Shown: positions 36,690-45,536, counted from the stretch's first letter. The stretch: 64,000 nucleotides of DNA from Actinocatenispora rupis (GCF_016861975.1 NZ_BOMB01000028.1:1-64000); one strand, 5' to 3'. Program-made: numbers and translations. Notes: generated by a model from the letters alone, not told the origin.

Positions 36690-37517
36690 ATGCCGACCAT
36701 CGACGAGCACCTGGTGGCCCTGCGGCGGGCCGGTGACGCGCTGGCCTCGGCCGCGGCGCGCGTCCCCTTCGACACTCCGGTACCGGACTGTCCCGGTTGG
36801 CACGTCCGGGATCTCGTCCGGCACACCGGCGGCGTGCACCGCTGGGCGGCCGGGTTCGTGCGTACCGGGCGGACGCGGCCGACCACGGCGGACGAGGAAG
36901 CCGAGCTGATGACGAGCCCGGTCGCGGACGACGACCTGCTGGCCTGGTTCCGCGCGGGGCACGCCGCGCTGCTCGACGCGCTGCACGCGGCACCGGACGA
37001 CCTGACGTGCTTCACGTTCCTGCCGGCGCCGTCCGCCCGGGCGTTCTGGGCGCGGCGGCAGGCGCACGAGACGACCGTGCACCGCATCGACGCCCAACGC
37101 GCCGCCACCACGGCGGATCCGGTACCGGCCGGGAGTGCCGCGTACGCCGCGGGTGACGCGGACCCGACCGCGTACGCCGCGGGCGCGGTGGGTCCGGTGC
37201 CGGCGGGGCTCGCCGCCGACGGCGTGGACGAGCTGTTGACCGGGTTCTTCGGACGGCCGAAACGGCTCCGTTGGGCCGAACCGGCCACCCTGTCCCTGCG
37301 CGCGCCGGACGTCGGCCGCGACTGGCTCGTCCGCGTCGGACCCGACGGCGTACGGGTCGGCGCCGGTCCGGGTGACGCCGACTGCGCGGTCACCGCCCCC
37401 GCCGCCGAGCTGTACCTGCTGCTCTGGAACCGCCGCGACACCTCCGGTCTCGACGTACGCGGGGATGCGGGGGTGCTGCGCCGTTGGCGCGCCGAGGCGC
37501 ACGTCACCTGGAGCTGA
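36690..37517 (+). CDS. Maleylpyruvate isomerase-type mycothiol-dependent protein
   Basis: A 275-residue protein. The N-terminal DinB-like four-helix domain (MDMPI_N) has the metal-type His sites VRHTGGVHRW near 50 and QAHETTVHRID near 130. The C-terminal part (LYLLLWNRRDTSGLDVRGD) matches the SCP2-like MDMPI_C domain. Between them is a low-complexity insert with repeated AYAAG and PVPAG. ATG at 36690. Actinobacterial members use mycothiol; the substrate is not known. Confidence 0.88.
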   Translation: MPTIDEHLVALRRAGDALASAAARVPFDTPVPDCPGWHVRDLVRHTGGVHRWAAGFVRTGRTRPTTADEEAELMTSPVADDDLLAWFRAGHAALLDALHAAPDDLTCFTFLPAPSARAFWARRQAHETTVHRIDAQRAATTADPVPAGSAAYAAGDADPTAYAAGAVGPVPAGLAADGVDELLTGFFGRPKRLRWAEPATLSLRAPDVGRDWLVRVGPDGVRVGAGPGDADCAVTAPAAELYLLLWNRRDTSGLDVRGDAGVLRRWRAEAHVTWS

Positions 37518-37520
37518 CGG

Positions 37521-37601
37521 GCCCGCGACCACCACCCCGCGGCCCCAGCCCGCGACCGCCACCCCGCGGGCTCGGCCCGCGACCACCACCCCCGCGGGGT
37601 C
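37521..37601. repeat. 27-bp tandem repeat at a convergent junction
   Basis: Three units beginning GCCCGCGACC(A/G)CCACCCC start at 37521, 37548 and 37575. Each contains a CGCGGG/CCCGCG palindrome. The last unit reaches the stop codon of the ZIP transporter gene. Likely serves as a terminator region. Confidence 0.85.
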
Positions 37602-38343
37602 AGCCGGCGACGGCCACCACGACGAACATGAAGGCCATGCCCACCACGGTCATCCCGAGCGTGAGCCGGCTGGGGTGCCGGGCGTGCGCCTCGGGCAGGA
37701 TGTCGCTGGTCGCGATGTAGAGCAGGAACCCGGCGAAGAACCCGAGGTACAACCCCAGCACCGATTCCGGTACGTGGATGAACAGCGTCACCGCGGCACC
37801 CACCACCGGCGCCACCGCGTCGAGCGTGAGCAGGGTCAGCGCGCGCCGCCGGGCGTTGCCGTACAGGGAGGTGATGGTGAAGGTGTTGAAGCCGTCGGCG
37901 AAGTCGTGCGCGACGACGGCGAGGGCGACGGTGATGCCGACGGCGGTGTTGGCCTGGAAGCCGAGTCCGATGCCGAGCCCGTCCATGAAGCTGTGCGCGA
38001 CGAGCGCCGACGCGGCGAGGATGCCGACGGTCGGGTAGTGGTGGCCGTGCGAGTCGTACTCGTGCTCGTGGCCGCGGTGCAGCGCGGTGCCGCGTTCGAT
38101 CACGTGCAGCGTCAGGAAGCCCGCGGCGAACGTGACCATCACCGCCGGCACCCCGAGCACGTGGTACGCGTTCTGCTCGAACATCTCGGGGATGAGGTCG
38201 AACGCCACGACGCCGAGCAGTACGCCGGCGGCGAGGCCGAGGATCAGGTGCAGCTTGTCGCGGGCCCGCAGCGCGACGAGGCCACCCATCAGGGTGGCCA
38301 CCAGGGATACCAGCGTGACGAGGACCGCCATGCCCGCCAGCAT
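37600..38343 (-). CDS. ZIP-family metal transporter
   Basis: A 247-residue membrane protein with about eight helices. The cytoplasmic loop is His-rich (HRGHEHEYDSHGHHYP). The metal-path motifs are HSFMDGLGIGLGF and VAHDFADGFNTF in the paired central helices, corresponding to the HNxPEG-type signatures. Expected to import zinc or another divalent metal. ATG at 38343; the ATG at 38331 is an alternative. A weak 13-bp palindrome (GAGAACGATTTTC, 38348-38360) sits right upstream. Confidence 0.88.
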   Translation of the reverse strand: MLAGMAVLVTLVSLVATLMGGLVALRARDKLHLILGLAAGVLLGVVAFDLIPEMFEQNAYHVLGVPAVMVTFAAGFLTLHVIERGTALHRGHEHEYDSHGHHYPTVGILAASALVAHSFMDGLGIGLGFQANTAVGITVALAVVAHDFADGFNTFTITSLYGNARRRALTLLTLDAVAPVVGAAVTLFIHVPESVLGLYLGFFAGFLLYIATSDILPEAHARHPSRLTLGMTVVGMAFMFVVVAVAG

Positions 38344-38417
38344 AAGAGAGAACGATTTTCCTTTCGCTTCCCGTCCCACCGACGGCGCCGCCGGACGGGC
38401 CGGCGGCGCCCGGTCGT

Positions 38418-39971
38418 TCAGAGCTGCGACCAGAACCGGTAGCCGTGCGCGGCCGCGAGGTCCGTACGGCGCCACGGCCCGGACGCGATCGACGCCACGT
38501 ACCGGTTCGTCCCGGTGTACGCGGGCCACGCGGTACGCCCGGTGGCGGCGAAGCGGGTCCAGGTGTCGGCCATCCGGTCGGCGAGTGTCACCTGCGCCGG
38601 CGTCAGCTTCTCGAACAGCGACAGGTCGAACAGGTACGCCAGTTCGGACATGTGCTGCGCGCCGACGGTGAAGCTGACCCGCGGCGTCCCCGCGTACCAG
38701 GGGGTGTCCTGCTCGGCGAACTCGGCGACCCGGGTCGGCGTCCAGCGGGCCAGCGCGGCCGCGGTGTCCACGGTCGGCGTCGACCAGTCCGCGTCGGTGA
38801 GCACGTCGCCGAGCTTGGCGCCCGGCGAGTCACCCGACCCCAGCGGGTACTCGGCCAGTACGGCGTCGGCGTCCGCGCCGAACCGGCCCCGTACGGCCTT
38901 CTCGTACCCGGCGGCGGTCAGGGGTGTGCCGGTGGTGAGTTCCTGGCCGGCGACCCGGCCGCGATCCTCGTCGTGGTTGACGGTCAGCAGGACCGGCACC
39001 CGGTTGAACCGGCCCGCCGCGAACGCGGCCCCCGGCGTACGCGGCAGCAGCGGGGTGCCGGCGACCGGCCGCGGCTCCACCTCCGTGCCGTACGCGGCGA
39101 GCAGCCTCGACGCCGGGACGGCCCGCAGGCAGGCGGCACGGTCGGGATCGTCGGCGCAGCCGACCTTCCCGGCCAGCGCGGTGCCCTCGTCCTCGGCCGC
39201 CTTCCGGGTACGGCTCGCGTCCCCGGTGCACGGCGCGCTCTGTACGATCGCCCGGTCGAACAGCCCGGCCGCGGTCGGCGACGCGAGCTGGTCGCAGACG
39301 CTGTACCCGCCGCCGGACTGGCCCATGATCGTGACGTTGCGCGGGTCGCCGCCGAAGTTCGCGATGTTGCGGCGCACCCAGCGCAGCGCGGCCTGCTGGT
39401 CCTCGATGCCGAGCGAGCCGGATCCGTTCACCGAGCCGCCGTCGAGCGCGTCGTCGGTCAGGAAGCCCATCACGCCCAGCCGGTAGTTCATCGACACGAC
39501 GACGGCGTCGCGGGAGAGCCGGGCCGGGCCGTACATGTCGCCGGTGCCGTACATGAGGCTGCCGCCGTGGATCCACACGATCACCGGGGTACTGCCGGTG
39601 GCGCGCGCCGGCGCGGTGACGTTCAGGTACAGGCAGTCCTCGTGCTCGGACGGCACGCCGACGGGGAGTCCGGTGGGCTGGGCGCAGGCGTTCCCGGGCC
39701 TGGTCGCGTCGCGTACGCCGGTCCACGCCGCGGCGGGCCGGGGCGAGCGCCAGCGCAGCTCACCCACCGGCGCCGCCGCGTACGGAATCCCTTGGTACGA
39801 ACGGGAATCCGCGGTCACGGTGCCGCGGACGGCACCGCGGTCGGTGGTGACGACGGCGGGGTCGCCGGCGGTACCGGTGGGGCCTGCGGTGGCGGCGGCG
39901 GGCACCGCGAGCAGGCCGGCGAGCGCGGCGCCGAGGGCGCCCGCCGCGGCGAGTCGGCTGCGGATGGTCAT
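38418..39971 (-). CDS. Secreted type B carboxylesterase
   Basis: A 517-residue esterase with a Sec signal peptide (residues 1-29). The oxyanion motif HGGSLMYGTGD starts at 135, EDCLYLNV at 111, and the nucleophile elbow is GQSGGG with Ser219; most family members have GESAGG. Glu and His of the triad are expected later but are not pinned here. ATG at 39971 follows GGAGGA. Divergent to a TetR regulator that probably controls it. Confidence 0.92.
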   Translation of the reverse strand: MTIRSRLAAAGALGAALAGLLAVPAAATAGPTGTAGDPAVVTTDRGAVRGTVTADSRSYQGIPYAAAPVGELRWRSPRPAAAWTGVRDATRPGNACAQPTGLPVGVPSEHEDCLYLNVTAPARATGSTPVIVWIHGGSLMYGTGDMYGPARLSRDAVVVSMNYRLGVMGFLTDDALDGGSVNGSGSLGIEDQQAALRWVRRNIANFGGDPRNVTIMGQSGGGYSVCDQLASPTAAGLFDRAIVQSAPCTGDASRTRKAAEDEGTALAGKVGCADDPDRAACLRAVPASRLLAAYGTEVEPRPVAGTPLLPRTPGAAFAAGRFNRVPVLLTVNHDEDRGRVAGQELTTGTPLTAAGYEKAVRGRFGADADAVLAEYPLGSGDSPGAKLGDVLTDADWSTPTVDTAAALARWTPTRVAEFAEQDTPWYAGTPRVSFTVGAQHMSELAYLFDLSLFEKLTPAQVTLADRMADTWTRFAATGRTAWPAYTGTNRYVASIASGPWRRTDLAAAHGYRFWSQL

Positions 39972-40018
39972 GTCGTCCTCCGGGGGGTTCGGTGCATGCG
40001 GAGGACCGTAGCAAGGAC

Positions 40019-40047
40019 TTGAACGATCGCGCAACTCAATCGTTCAA
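40019..40047. promoter_or_regulatory. Candidate TetR operator
   Basis: TTGAACGAT (40019-40027) and ATCGTTCAA (40039-40047) are perfect 9-bp arms in the 111-bp spacer between the esterase and TetR genes. A partial repeat CGATCGCACAAG follows at 40050. Symmetry and position suggest autoregulation and control of the esterase. Confidence 0.65.
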
Positions 40048-40082
40048 CTCGATCGCACAAGTACTCTGCTAGGCTGCTGGCC

Positions 40083-40679
40083 ATGAGTCGTGGCAACAAC
40101 AAGGGCAACAAGGAGGCACTGCTCGCCGCCGCGAAGACGTGCCTGCTGGAGAAGGGTTTCGACCGCACCTCGGTGCGCGACATCGCCACCACGGCCGGGG
40201 TGTCCACGGCCGCCATCGGCTACCACTACGGCTCCCGCGAGAAGCTGATGTTCCAGGCGCTGTTCGCGGTGCTCGACGAGTGGGGCGAGAAGTCCGGCCG
40301 GGCGCTGGTACCCGCCGACGAGCCCGGCGCCGACCCCGTCGCGCGGTACGTGCGGCGCTGGGACGAGCAGATCGCGCAGGCCCTCGAACACCCGGACATG
40401 TTCCTGGCATCGCTGGAGCTGTTCATGCAGGCGCGGCGGCAGCCCGACCTGCTGCCGCAGCTCGCGGACGGGATGCGGCAGGGCCGCAGCGGCACGGCGG
40501 CGACGATGCTCAGCATCCCCGAGGACGAGGTGAGCGACGAGGCGGCGCGCACGCTCGGCATGGTGCAGATGGCTCTGTTGAGCGGTGTGGTCGTCCAGGC
40601 GCTCGCCGATCCGGAGCACGCGCCGACCGGCGCCGAGGTGCTCGCCGGCATCCGCGCCCTCGCCGGCCTCGGTACGTGA
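40083..40679 (+). CDS. TetR-family transcriptional regulator
   Basis: A 198-residue repressor. The N-terminal helix-turn-helix reads CLLEKGFDRTSVRDIATTAG then VSTAAIGYHYGSREKLMFQA. The C-terminal helical ligand domain is of ordinary length. ATG at 40083. Transcribed away from the carboxylesterase. Confidence 0.93.
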   Translation: MSRGNNKGNKEALLAAAKTCLLEKGFDRTSVRDIATTAGVSTAAIGYHYGSREKLMFQALFAVLDEWGEKSGRALVPADEPGADPVARYVRRWDEQIAQALEHPDMFLASLELFMQARRQPDLLPQLADGMRQGRSGTAATMLSIPEDEVSDEAARTLGMVQMALLSGVVVQALADPEHAPTGAEVLAGIRALAGLGT

Positions 40680-40712
40680 CGACGGCCCGCCACCCGGCGG
40701 GCGGCGGGCCTC

Positions 40713-40876
40713 AGAGGTCCTGACAGAAAGGACTGTCGGCGCCTGGCGGACTCGGGACGACGCTGCCGTCGTTGTCGGCACAGTCGCATACAACACCGGT
40801 ATGCGACTGCACCTCCGCCTTGGCAGCCCCGCCCTGAGCCTCGCCAGCCATCCGACGCCTTTCTGTCAGGACCTCT
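40713..40876. mobile_element. Small inverted-repeat element, copy A (164 bp)
   Basis: AGAGGTCCTGACAGAAAGG (40713-40731) and its exact complement (40858-40876) are 19-bp terminal inverted repeats. The interior shares two blocks with copy B at 44326, which is inverted. Copy A carries about 45 bp more in the middle, including CAGTCGCATAC...GTATGCGACTG, a perfect inner hairpin. No open frame for a transposase. It could be a MITE-like element or a mobile bidirectional terminator; it lies between convergent tetR and ald genes. Confidence 0.8.
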
Positions 40877-40891
40877 TGGAGACGGAAACCG

Positions 40892-42007
40892 TCAGGCGAG
40901 CACGTCGGCGACCGGCCGGTACGCGAGGTCGTGCGCGGCGGCGACCGGCTCGTTGGTGACGACACCGGCGTGCGTGTTGAGGCCGGCCGCGAGCGCCGGG
41001 TCGGCGGCCAGCGCGTCCCGCCATCCCTTGTCCGCCAAGGCAACCGCGTACGGCAGGGTCACGTTGGTGAGGGCGAACGTGGACGTGTTCGGCACCGCGC
41101 CGGGCATGTTCGCCACGCAGTAGAAGATGCTGTCGTGCACCCGGTAGGTCGGGTCCGCGTGCGTGGTCGGCCGCGAGTCCTCGAAGCAGCCGCCCTGGTC
41201 GATCGAGATGTCCACCAGCACGCTGCCCGGCCGCATCCGGGACACCAGCTCGTTGCTGACCAGCTTCGGCGCCTTCGCGCCCGGCACCAGGACCGCGCCG
41301 ACCACCAGGTCCGCGTCCATCACCGCCCGCTCCAGCTGGTACGTGTTGGACGAGACGGTGTGCACCCGGCCCGCGTACAGGTGGTCGAGTTCGCGCAGCC
41401 GCGCCACGTTCAGGTCGAGGACGGTGACGTCGGCGCGCAGCCCGACCGCGATCTCCACCGCGTTCGCGCCGGCCACCCCGGCACCGAGGACGACGACCTT
41501 CGCCGGCGTCACACCCGGCACCCCGCCCGGGAGTACGCCACGGCCACCGGCGAACCGCATCAGGTGGTACGCGCCGACCTGCGGTGCCAGCCGCCCGGCG
41601 ACCTCGCTCATCGGCGCCAGCAGCGGCAGCGACCGGTCCGCCAGCTGCACCGTCTCGTACGCGACGGCGGTGACGCCGCGGGACAGCAGCGCGTCGGTGC
41701 ACTCCCGGGACGCCGCCAGGTGCAGGTACGTGAACAGCACCTGCCCGGACCGCATCCGGTGGTACTCCTCCGGAACCGGCTCCTTGACCTTGAGGATCAT
41801 GTCCGCCTCGGCCCACACCGCGTCGGCGGAGTCGAGGACCTTGGCCCCGGCGTGCAGGTACTCGTCGTCCGGAATGGACGAGCCGAGGCCGGCGGATCGC
41901 TCGACGTACACGTCGTGCCTGTGTGTGACGAGTTCGTGTACTCCGGCGGGCGTGATCGCCACCCGGTACTCGTGGTTCTTGACCTCGCGTGGAACGCCGA
42001 CCTTCAT
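40892..42007 (-). CDS. ald: Alanine dehydrogenase
   Basis: A 371-residue NAD-dependent enzyme interconverting L-alanine and pyruvate plus ammonia. Substrate residues Arg15, Lys75 and His96 (FTYLHLA) match the family. The nucleotide loop [16 protein letters not shown] lies near 172-187. [15 protein letters not shown] carries the catalytic Asp near 270. Full length. ATG at 42007 follows GGAAGGA. A PucR-type regulator lies directly upstream on the same strand. Confidence 0.97.
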   Translation of the reverse strand: MKVGVPREVKNHEYRVAITPAGVHELVTHRHDVYVERSAGLGSSIPDDEYLHAGAKVLDSADAVWAEADMILKVKEPVPEEYHRMRSGQVLFTYLHLAASRECTDALLSRGVTAVAYETVQLADRSLPLLAPMSEVAGRLAPQVGAYHLMRFAGGRGVLPGGVPGVTPAKVVVLGAGVAGANAVEIAVGLRADVTVLDLNVARLRELDHLYAGRVHTVSSNTYQLERAVMDADLVVGAVLVPGAKAPKLVSNELVSRMRPGSVLVDISIDQGGCFEDSRPTTHADPTYRVHDSIFYCVANMPGAVPNTSTFALTNVTLPYAVALADKGWRDALAADPALAAGLNTHAGVVTNEPVAAAHDLAYRPVADVLA

Positions 42008-42179
42008 GACGGACTGTCCTTCCGGTTCCGGGGCACCGTTGCCCCGTCGGGCACTGACGCGTGTAGGGACGAGTCGCCCGAAGGCGCTCGGTACAGGCTC
42101 ATGGTGCGGCTCGGACTCACTGCCGGTCATCGTTTTCCGGAGACGACGTGTGACCCCCGTCTTGTCGCCTGAGCACAAC

Positions 42180-43748
42180 TCAGCCGTGCAGCCGCCGCGC
42201 GTTGAGCTGGATCAGTAGTGCCAAACGTACGTCTGGTGAGTCGAGGTCGGCACGGAGCGCACCGCGCAGCCGGCGCATCCGGTAGCGGAAGGTGTTCGGG
42301 TGAACGTGCAGCTGCCGGCTTGCCGCCGCCGGGTCCGCCGGATGCTCCAGGTACGCCCGCAACGTCTCCGCGTACCAGCCGCCCCGTGACCCGTCGTGAT
42401 CGAGCAGGTCGGCGAGCGGGCCGATACCGGTCAGTTCGTCGAGCGGTACGGCGCCCGTGACCCGGTCGAGTACGGCGGCGGCCCACGACTCCTCGTGACT
42501 GGCGACCGGGCCGGCGACGATGCCCCGGGACAGCAGCCGCAGCAGCGCCGCCGCCTGCGCCGCCGACCGGGGCAGGTCGGCCAGCGTCGGCGCCGACCCG
42601 CCCGCGGCCACGCGTATGCCGGGCTCGCCGCGGACCAGTTCGGCCGCGAGCCGGCGCAGCCACGGCCACGACCCGGTGTCCCCCTCCTCGGTGACCACCG
42701 CGTACAGCAGCCCGTCGTACTCGGTGACCGCGGGGCGGCGCCAGCCCCGGCTCCGCGTGATCGACTCCCACAGCACCAGCAGCCGGTCGGCGTGCCCGTC
42801 GGCGCCGTCCGCCAGGTCCAACGCCACCGCCCGGTACGGCCCGGCGGGCAGCCCGGCGTCCCGCGGGTCGGTCGGACCGGTGCCGGCGAGTACGGCGGTG
42901 AGGCGGTCGGCGGCGACGCGGCGCGCGACGTCCGCTGCGGCCCGTACCCGCAGGAGGTGCAACGCGACGACGCCAGCCGTGTCGGCGAACGCGTGCACCC
43001 GCTCCTCCGGCGGCCGTTCCGGTACGAGTGCCCAGATCGAACCGAGCAACTGCCCGCCACCGAGCCGTACCGGGACGATGAGCCGCGGCATCGTCCCGTC
43101 CGGCTGCCCCGGTACGAAGATCGGCTCGCTGCCCGCGCCCAGCTTCCGGAACACGCCCCGGGACCGGAACTGGCGCAGTACGTCCGCGGGCACCCGGCGG
43201 CCGACGATCGTGGACAGCCGCGCCGCGTCCGCCTGCTCCTGCCGCCGCGAGTACGCCAGCACCCGCGAGTACTCGTCCTCGATCGTGACCGGCGCGTCGA
43301 TCACCCCGGCCGCCGCGTCCGCCAGCGTGAACAGGTCCTGGAACGCCGGCGGCTCCGACGATCCGCGCGCCGTCAGCCCGACCGTGCCGGTGTCGACCAG
43401 GCTGCGCAGCAACCACACGAGCTGTGCCCACGACACCTGCCCGCGTACGGCCACCAGCGGCAGCTCGCCGTCCACCGCGATCTTGCGTACCTGCTCGGTG
43501 TGCGCGACGGGTTCGCGCAGCAGCAGCGCCGCGGCACTGTCGGCCGCACACCGGCGGGCCAGCTCGACCGCCGCGTCCACCTCCCGTACTCCGATGCCGA
43601 GTACCAGGTCGCCGCGGTGCACGGTGTCGGCGTCGGAGCCGCCCGGCTCGGCGACGACCACGTCCCGTACGCCGGGGTCGGTGTCCACCGCGACGGGCTC
43701 CAGCAGCCCCGACCCGAGCGCGTCCAGCACCCACCGCAACCCGATCAC
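42180..43748 (-). CDS. PucR/CdaR-family transcriptional regulator
   Basis: A 522-residue regulator. The N-terminal purine-catabolism-like domain spans about 1-130 and a middle GAF-like region about 150-300. The C-terminal PucR helix-turn-helix reads LRAYLEHPADPAAASRQLHV and HPNTFRYRMRRL. GTG at 43748 begins the conserved GLRWVLDALGSG. It lies 172 bp upstream of ald. In Bacillus subtilis, AdeR, a PucR-family protein, activates ald, so this is a plausible functional counterpart. Confidence 0.9.
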   Translation of the reverse strand: MIGLRWVLDALGSGLLEPVAVDTDPGVRDVVVAEPGGSDADTVHRGDLVLGIGVREVDAAVELARRCAADSAAALLLREPVAHTEQVRKIAVDGELPLVAVRGQVSWAQLVWLLRSLVDTGTVGLTARGSSEPPAFQDLFTLADAAAGVIDAPVTIEDEYSRVLAYSRRQEQADAARLSTIVGRRVPADVLRQFRSRGVFRKLGAGSEPIFVPGQPDGTMPRLIVPVRLGGGQLLGSIWALVPERPPEERVHAFADTAGVVALHLLRVRAAADVARRVAADRLTAVLAGTGPTDPRDAGLPAGPYRAVALDLADGADGHADRLLVLWESITRSRGWRRPAVTEYDGLLYAVVTEEGDTGSWPWLRRLAAELVRGEPGIRVAAGGSAPTLADLPRSAAQAAALLRLLSRGIVAGPVASHEESWAAAVLDRVTGAVPLDELTGIGPLADLLDHDGSRGGWYAETLRAYLEHPADPAAASRQLHVHPNTFRYRMRRLRGALRADLDSPDVRLALLIQLNARRLHG

Positions 43749-43852
43749 GCCCCCATCGAACACCCCGGCGGCACCGACCGCACGACGACACGGGTAGACC
43801 CGGCCGGAGCGGGTACGCCAGGTGGTGGAGGACGACTGACGAGGAGGCGACG

Positions 43853-44320
43853 ATGGCTGCCGTATCGAGCCCACTGTCCGACGACGCGCGGAAGGTCACC
43901 GGTGACGCGCTCCAGGGCGCCCTGGTGGATCTGATCGACCTGTCCCTCCAGGCGAAACAGGCGCACTGGAACCTGACCGGCCGGCACTTCCGTTCCCTGC
44001 ACCTGCAGCTCGACGAGGTCGTCGACATCGCCCGCCGGCACATGGACGTGGTCGCCGAGCGCGCCGTCGCGATCGGCGTCAACCCCGACGGCCGGGCCTC
44101 GACCGTGGCCACGTCGGCGCACACCGACCAGCTTCCCGACGGGTACGTGTCGGACACGGACGTGGTGCAGGCGTTCACCGGGCTGCTCGCCGAGGTGGGC
44201 CACCGGTTCCGGCAGCGGGTGGCGGACACCGACGAGCCGGATCCGGTCTCCCAGGACCTGCTCATCGCGGCGGCGCAGGACATCGAGCAGCAGCACTGGA
44301 TGTTCCAGGCACAGCGGTGA
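43853..44320 (+). CDS. dps: Dps-family DNA protection / ferritin-like protein
   Basis: A 155-residue miniferritin. The ferroxidase ligands lie in KQAHWNLTGRHFRSLHLQLD (His38, His50, Asp54). It forms a dodecamer that oxidises iron with peroxide and may coat DNA. The ATG at 43853 follows GAGGAGG. Divergent from the PucR gene; its stop is 6 bp before small repeat element B. Confidence 0.93.
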   Translation: MAAVSSPLSDDARKVTGDALQGALVDLIDLSLQAKQAHWNLTGRHFRSLHLQLDEVVDIARRHMDVVAERAVAIGVNPDGRASTVATSAHTDQLPDGYVSDTDVVQAFTGLLAEVGHRFRQRVADTDEPDPVSQDLLIAAAQDIEQQHWMFQAQR

Positions 44321-44325
44321 ACCTC

Positions 44326-44444
44326 AGAGGTCCTGACAGAAAGGCGTCGGATGGCTGGCGAGGCTCAGGGCGGGGCCGCCAACGTTGTCGGCAGCGTCGT
44401 CCTGAGCCCGCCAGGCGCCGACAGTCCTTTCTGTCAGGACCTCT
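44326..44444. mobile_element. Small inverted-repeat element, copy B (119 bp)
   Basis: It has the same 19-bp terminal inverted repeats as copy A (44326-44344 and 44426-44444), with the interior in reverse orientation. The right end supplies the first base of the GntR gene's stop triplet (TCA at 44444-44446). No target-site duplication is evident. It sits between convergent dps and GntR genes. Confidence 0.8.
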
Positions 44445-45133
44445 CAGGCGTGTTCGGCGTCGAACGCGGCCGTGGCGCCGATCGGGTCGTGCCCCGCGAT
44501 CGCCTGGTAGATCCGGCGGTGCCGCTCGTACATGCCCGGCGGTACGTCGACGTCGGCGGAGTCGGGGCGGTCCGGCCACACCAGGCGCGCGTTGCGCAGC
44601 GCCCCGAGTACGCCGGCGCGCAGGAAGCTGAGCGCGGGGTTCGCCGCGGCGTCGGCCATCGCGTCGTGGAACCGCTGGTGCGCGGCGAGCGCCCGCCCCG
44701 GCTGGCCGATCTCGCGCATCCCGTTCAGCGCCTGGAGCAGGTGGGCGAGCTGGCCGCGGTCGGCGTTGCCGGCGGCCTCCCGGGTGATCTGCCGGTCGAG
44801 CGCGTCGAGCGCCGCGAACAGCGAGTCGGCCGGCAGCCCGGAGAACGTGACGGCGACCCCGAGCGTACGGGTGAGGGCGTGCGGGTTGAGCGCCTCGACG
44901 TACGTGCCGGAGCCGCTGCGGCGGCGCAGGATGCCGGCCGATTCGAGGAACCGCAACCGGTCCCGCAGCGCCGTACGGCTCACGCCGAGGTCGGTGGCCA
45001 GGGTGCGCTCGGACGGCAGCCGCCCGCCCGGCCGTACCCCCTGGATGATCTCGGCGAGCCGCATCGCCAGCGGGTCGGCCAACGCGTCCGGCGGGTCCAT
45101 CAGCGGCTCGTCACGTGTGTACCCGTAGCTCAT
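44444..45133 (-). CDS. FadR/GntR-family regulator
   Basis: A 229-residue regulator. The N-terminal winged helix reads GRLPSERTLATDLGVSRTAL then RDRLRFLESAGILRRRSGSG. The C-terminal FCD helical domain has the metal/ligand-type HQRFHDAMADAAANP and a late ERHRRIYQAIAGHDP. The start is uncertain: 45133 is chosen; 45178 would add 15 residues. The 5' region holds a long structured leader. Confidence 0.9.
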   Translation of the reverse strand: MSYGYTRDEPLMDPPDALADPLAMRLAEIIQGVRPGGRLPSERTLATDLGVSRTALRDRLRFLESAGILRRRSGSGTYVEALNPHALTRTLGVAVTFSGLPADSLFAALDALDRQITREAAGNADRGQLAHLLQALNGMREIGQPGRALAAHQRFHDAMADAAANPALSFLRAGVLGALRNARLVWPDRPDSADVDVPPGMYERHRRIYQAIAGHDPIGATAAFDAEHA

Positions 45134-45536
45134 GCGTTCGCATTGTTCCGGTTGTGGTTCTGCAATGGTGACCCGCATGGCACCTGACGTCCCAAATGTG
45201 ACGTAAGACCTGTGGACTGGGGCGACGACGGGTCCGCCGCGACGTGCGCGGCGGACCCGTGACGCAAACCCGGGCGAGCCCACGACCCCGGAAACCCTGA
45301 CGTCTCCGCCATCGTGCAACCCGCCCGGCTGCGTGCCTTGCCCCCCTGGTCGGAGCCACCCCCCAGTTGCGCCGACCGCAAGGCACTCCGGTCATCCGAT
45401 TCATTCCCGTCGATCGGTACGACCACCTACAAGGTTGGTATCACCGCTGGCGGTTGTCAAGAGTTGCGGTGAAATTACCGGCAGTAGTTTTTCGGGTCAA
45501 CCAACTGGTGGAACGTCCCAGTTTGTGGATCTTGAG
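45134..45536. promoter_or_regulatory. 403-bp intergenic region with structured leader of the GntR gene
   Basis: On the minus strand TTGACA occurs near 45455. Two strong structures follow: GTGCCTTGC/GCAAGGCAC (about 45333-45385) enclosing GGTCGG/CCGACC, and a 14-bp perfect hairpin ACGGGTCCGCCGCG (45228-45241) / CGCGGCGGACCCGT (45247-45260). If transcribed toward the GntR gene, this would be an mRNA leader with a terminator-like stem 95 bp before the start. No gene is seen here. Confidence 0.55.

Noticed and set aside
38347..38361. Zur box upstream of the ZIP transporter
   Set aside because: GAGAACGATTTTC is a partial palindrome and matches the remembered actinobacterial zinc box at only about two thirds of positions, almost touching the start codon.
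40713..44444. Composite transposon bounded by the two TIR elements
   Set aside because: Neither copy encodes a transposase and the genes between (ald, PucR, dps) look native in composition. The paired elements are more likely independent insertions.
44262..44631. Overlapping short open frames across element copy B as protein genes
   Set aside because: Frames run through the terminal repeats on both strands and overlap the ends of dps and the GntR gene; no coding bias of their own.
45331..45389. 6C RNA
   Set aside because: Two runs of six C are present, but one lies in an internal bulge rather than in a second hairpin loop, and the neighbouring genes differ from those I associate with 6C RNA. 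Kept only as an unnamed structured region.
45130..45426. Leader ORF of about 98 codons before the GntR gene
   Set aside because: Ser/Gly/Pro/Arg-rich with no family resemblance and it overlaps the hairpins; better explained as untranslated leader.
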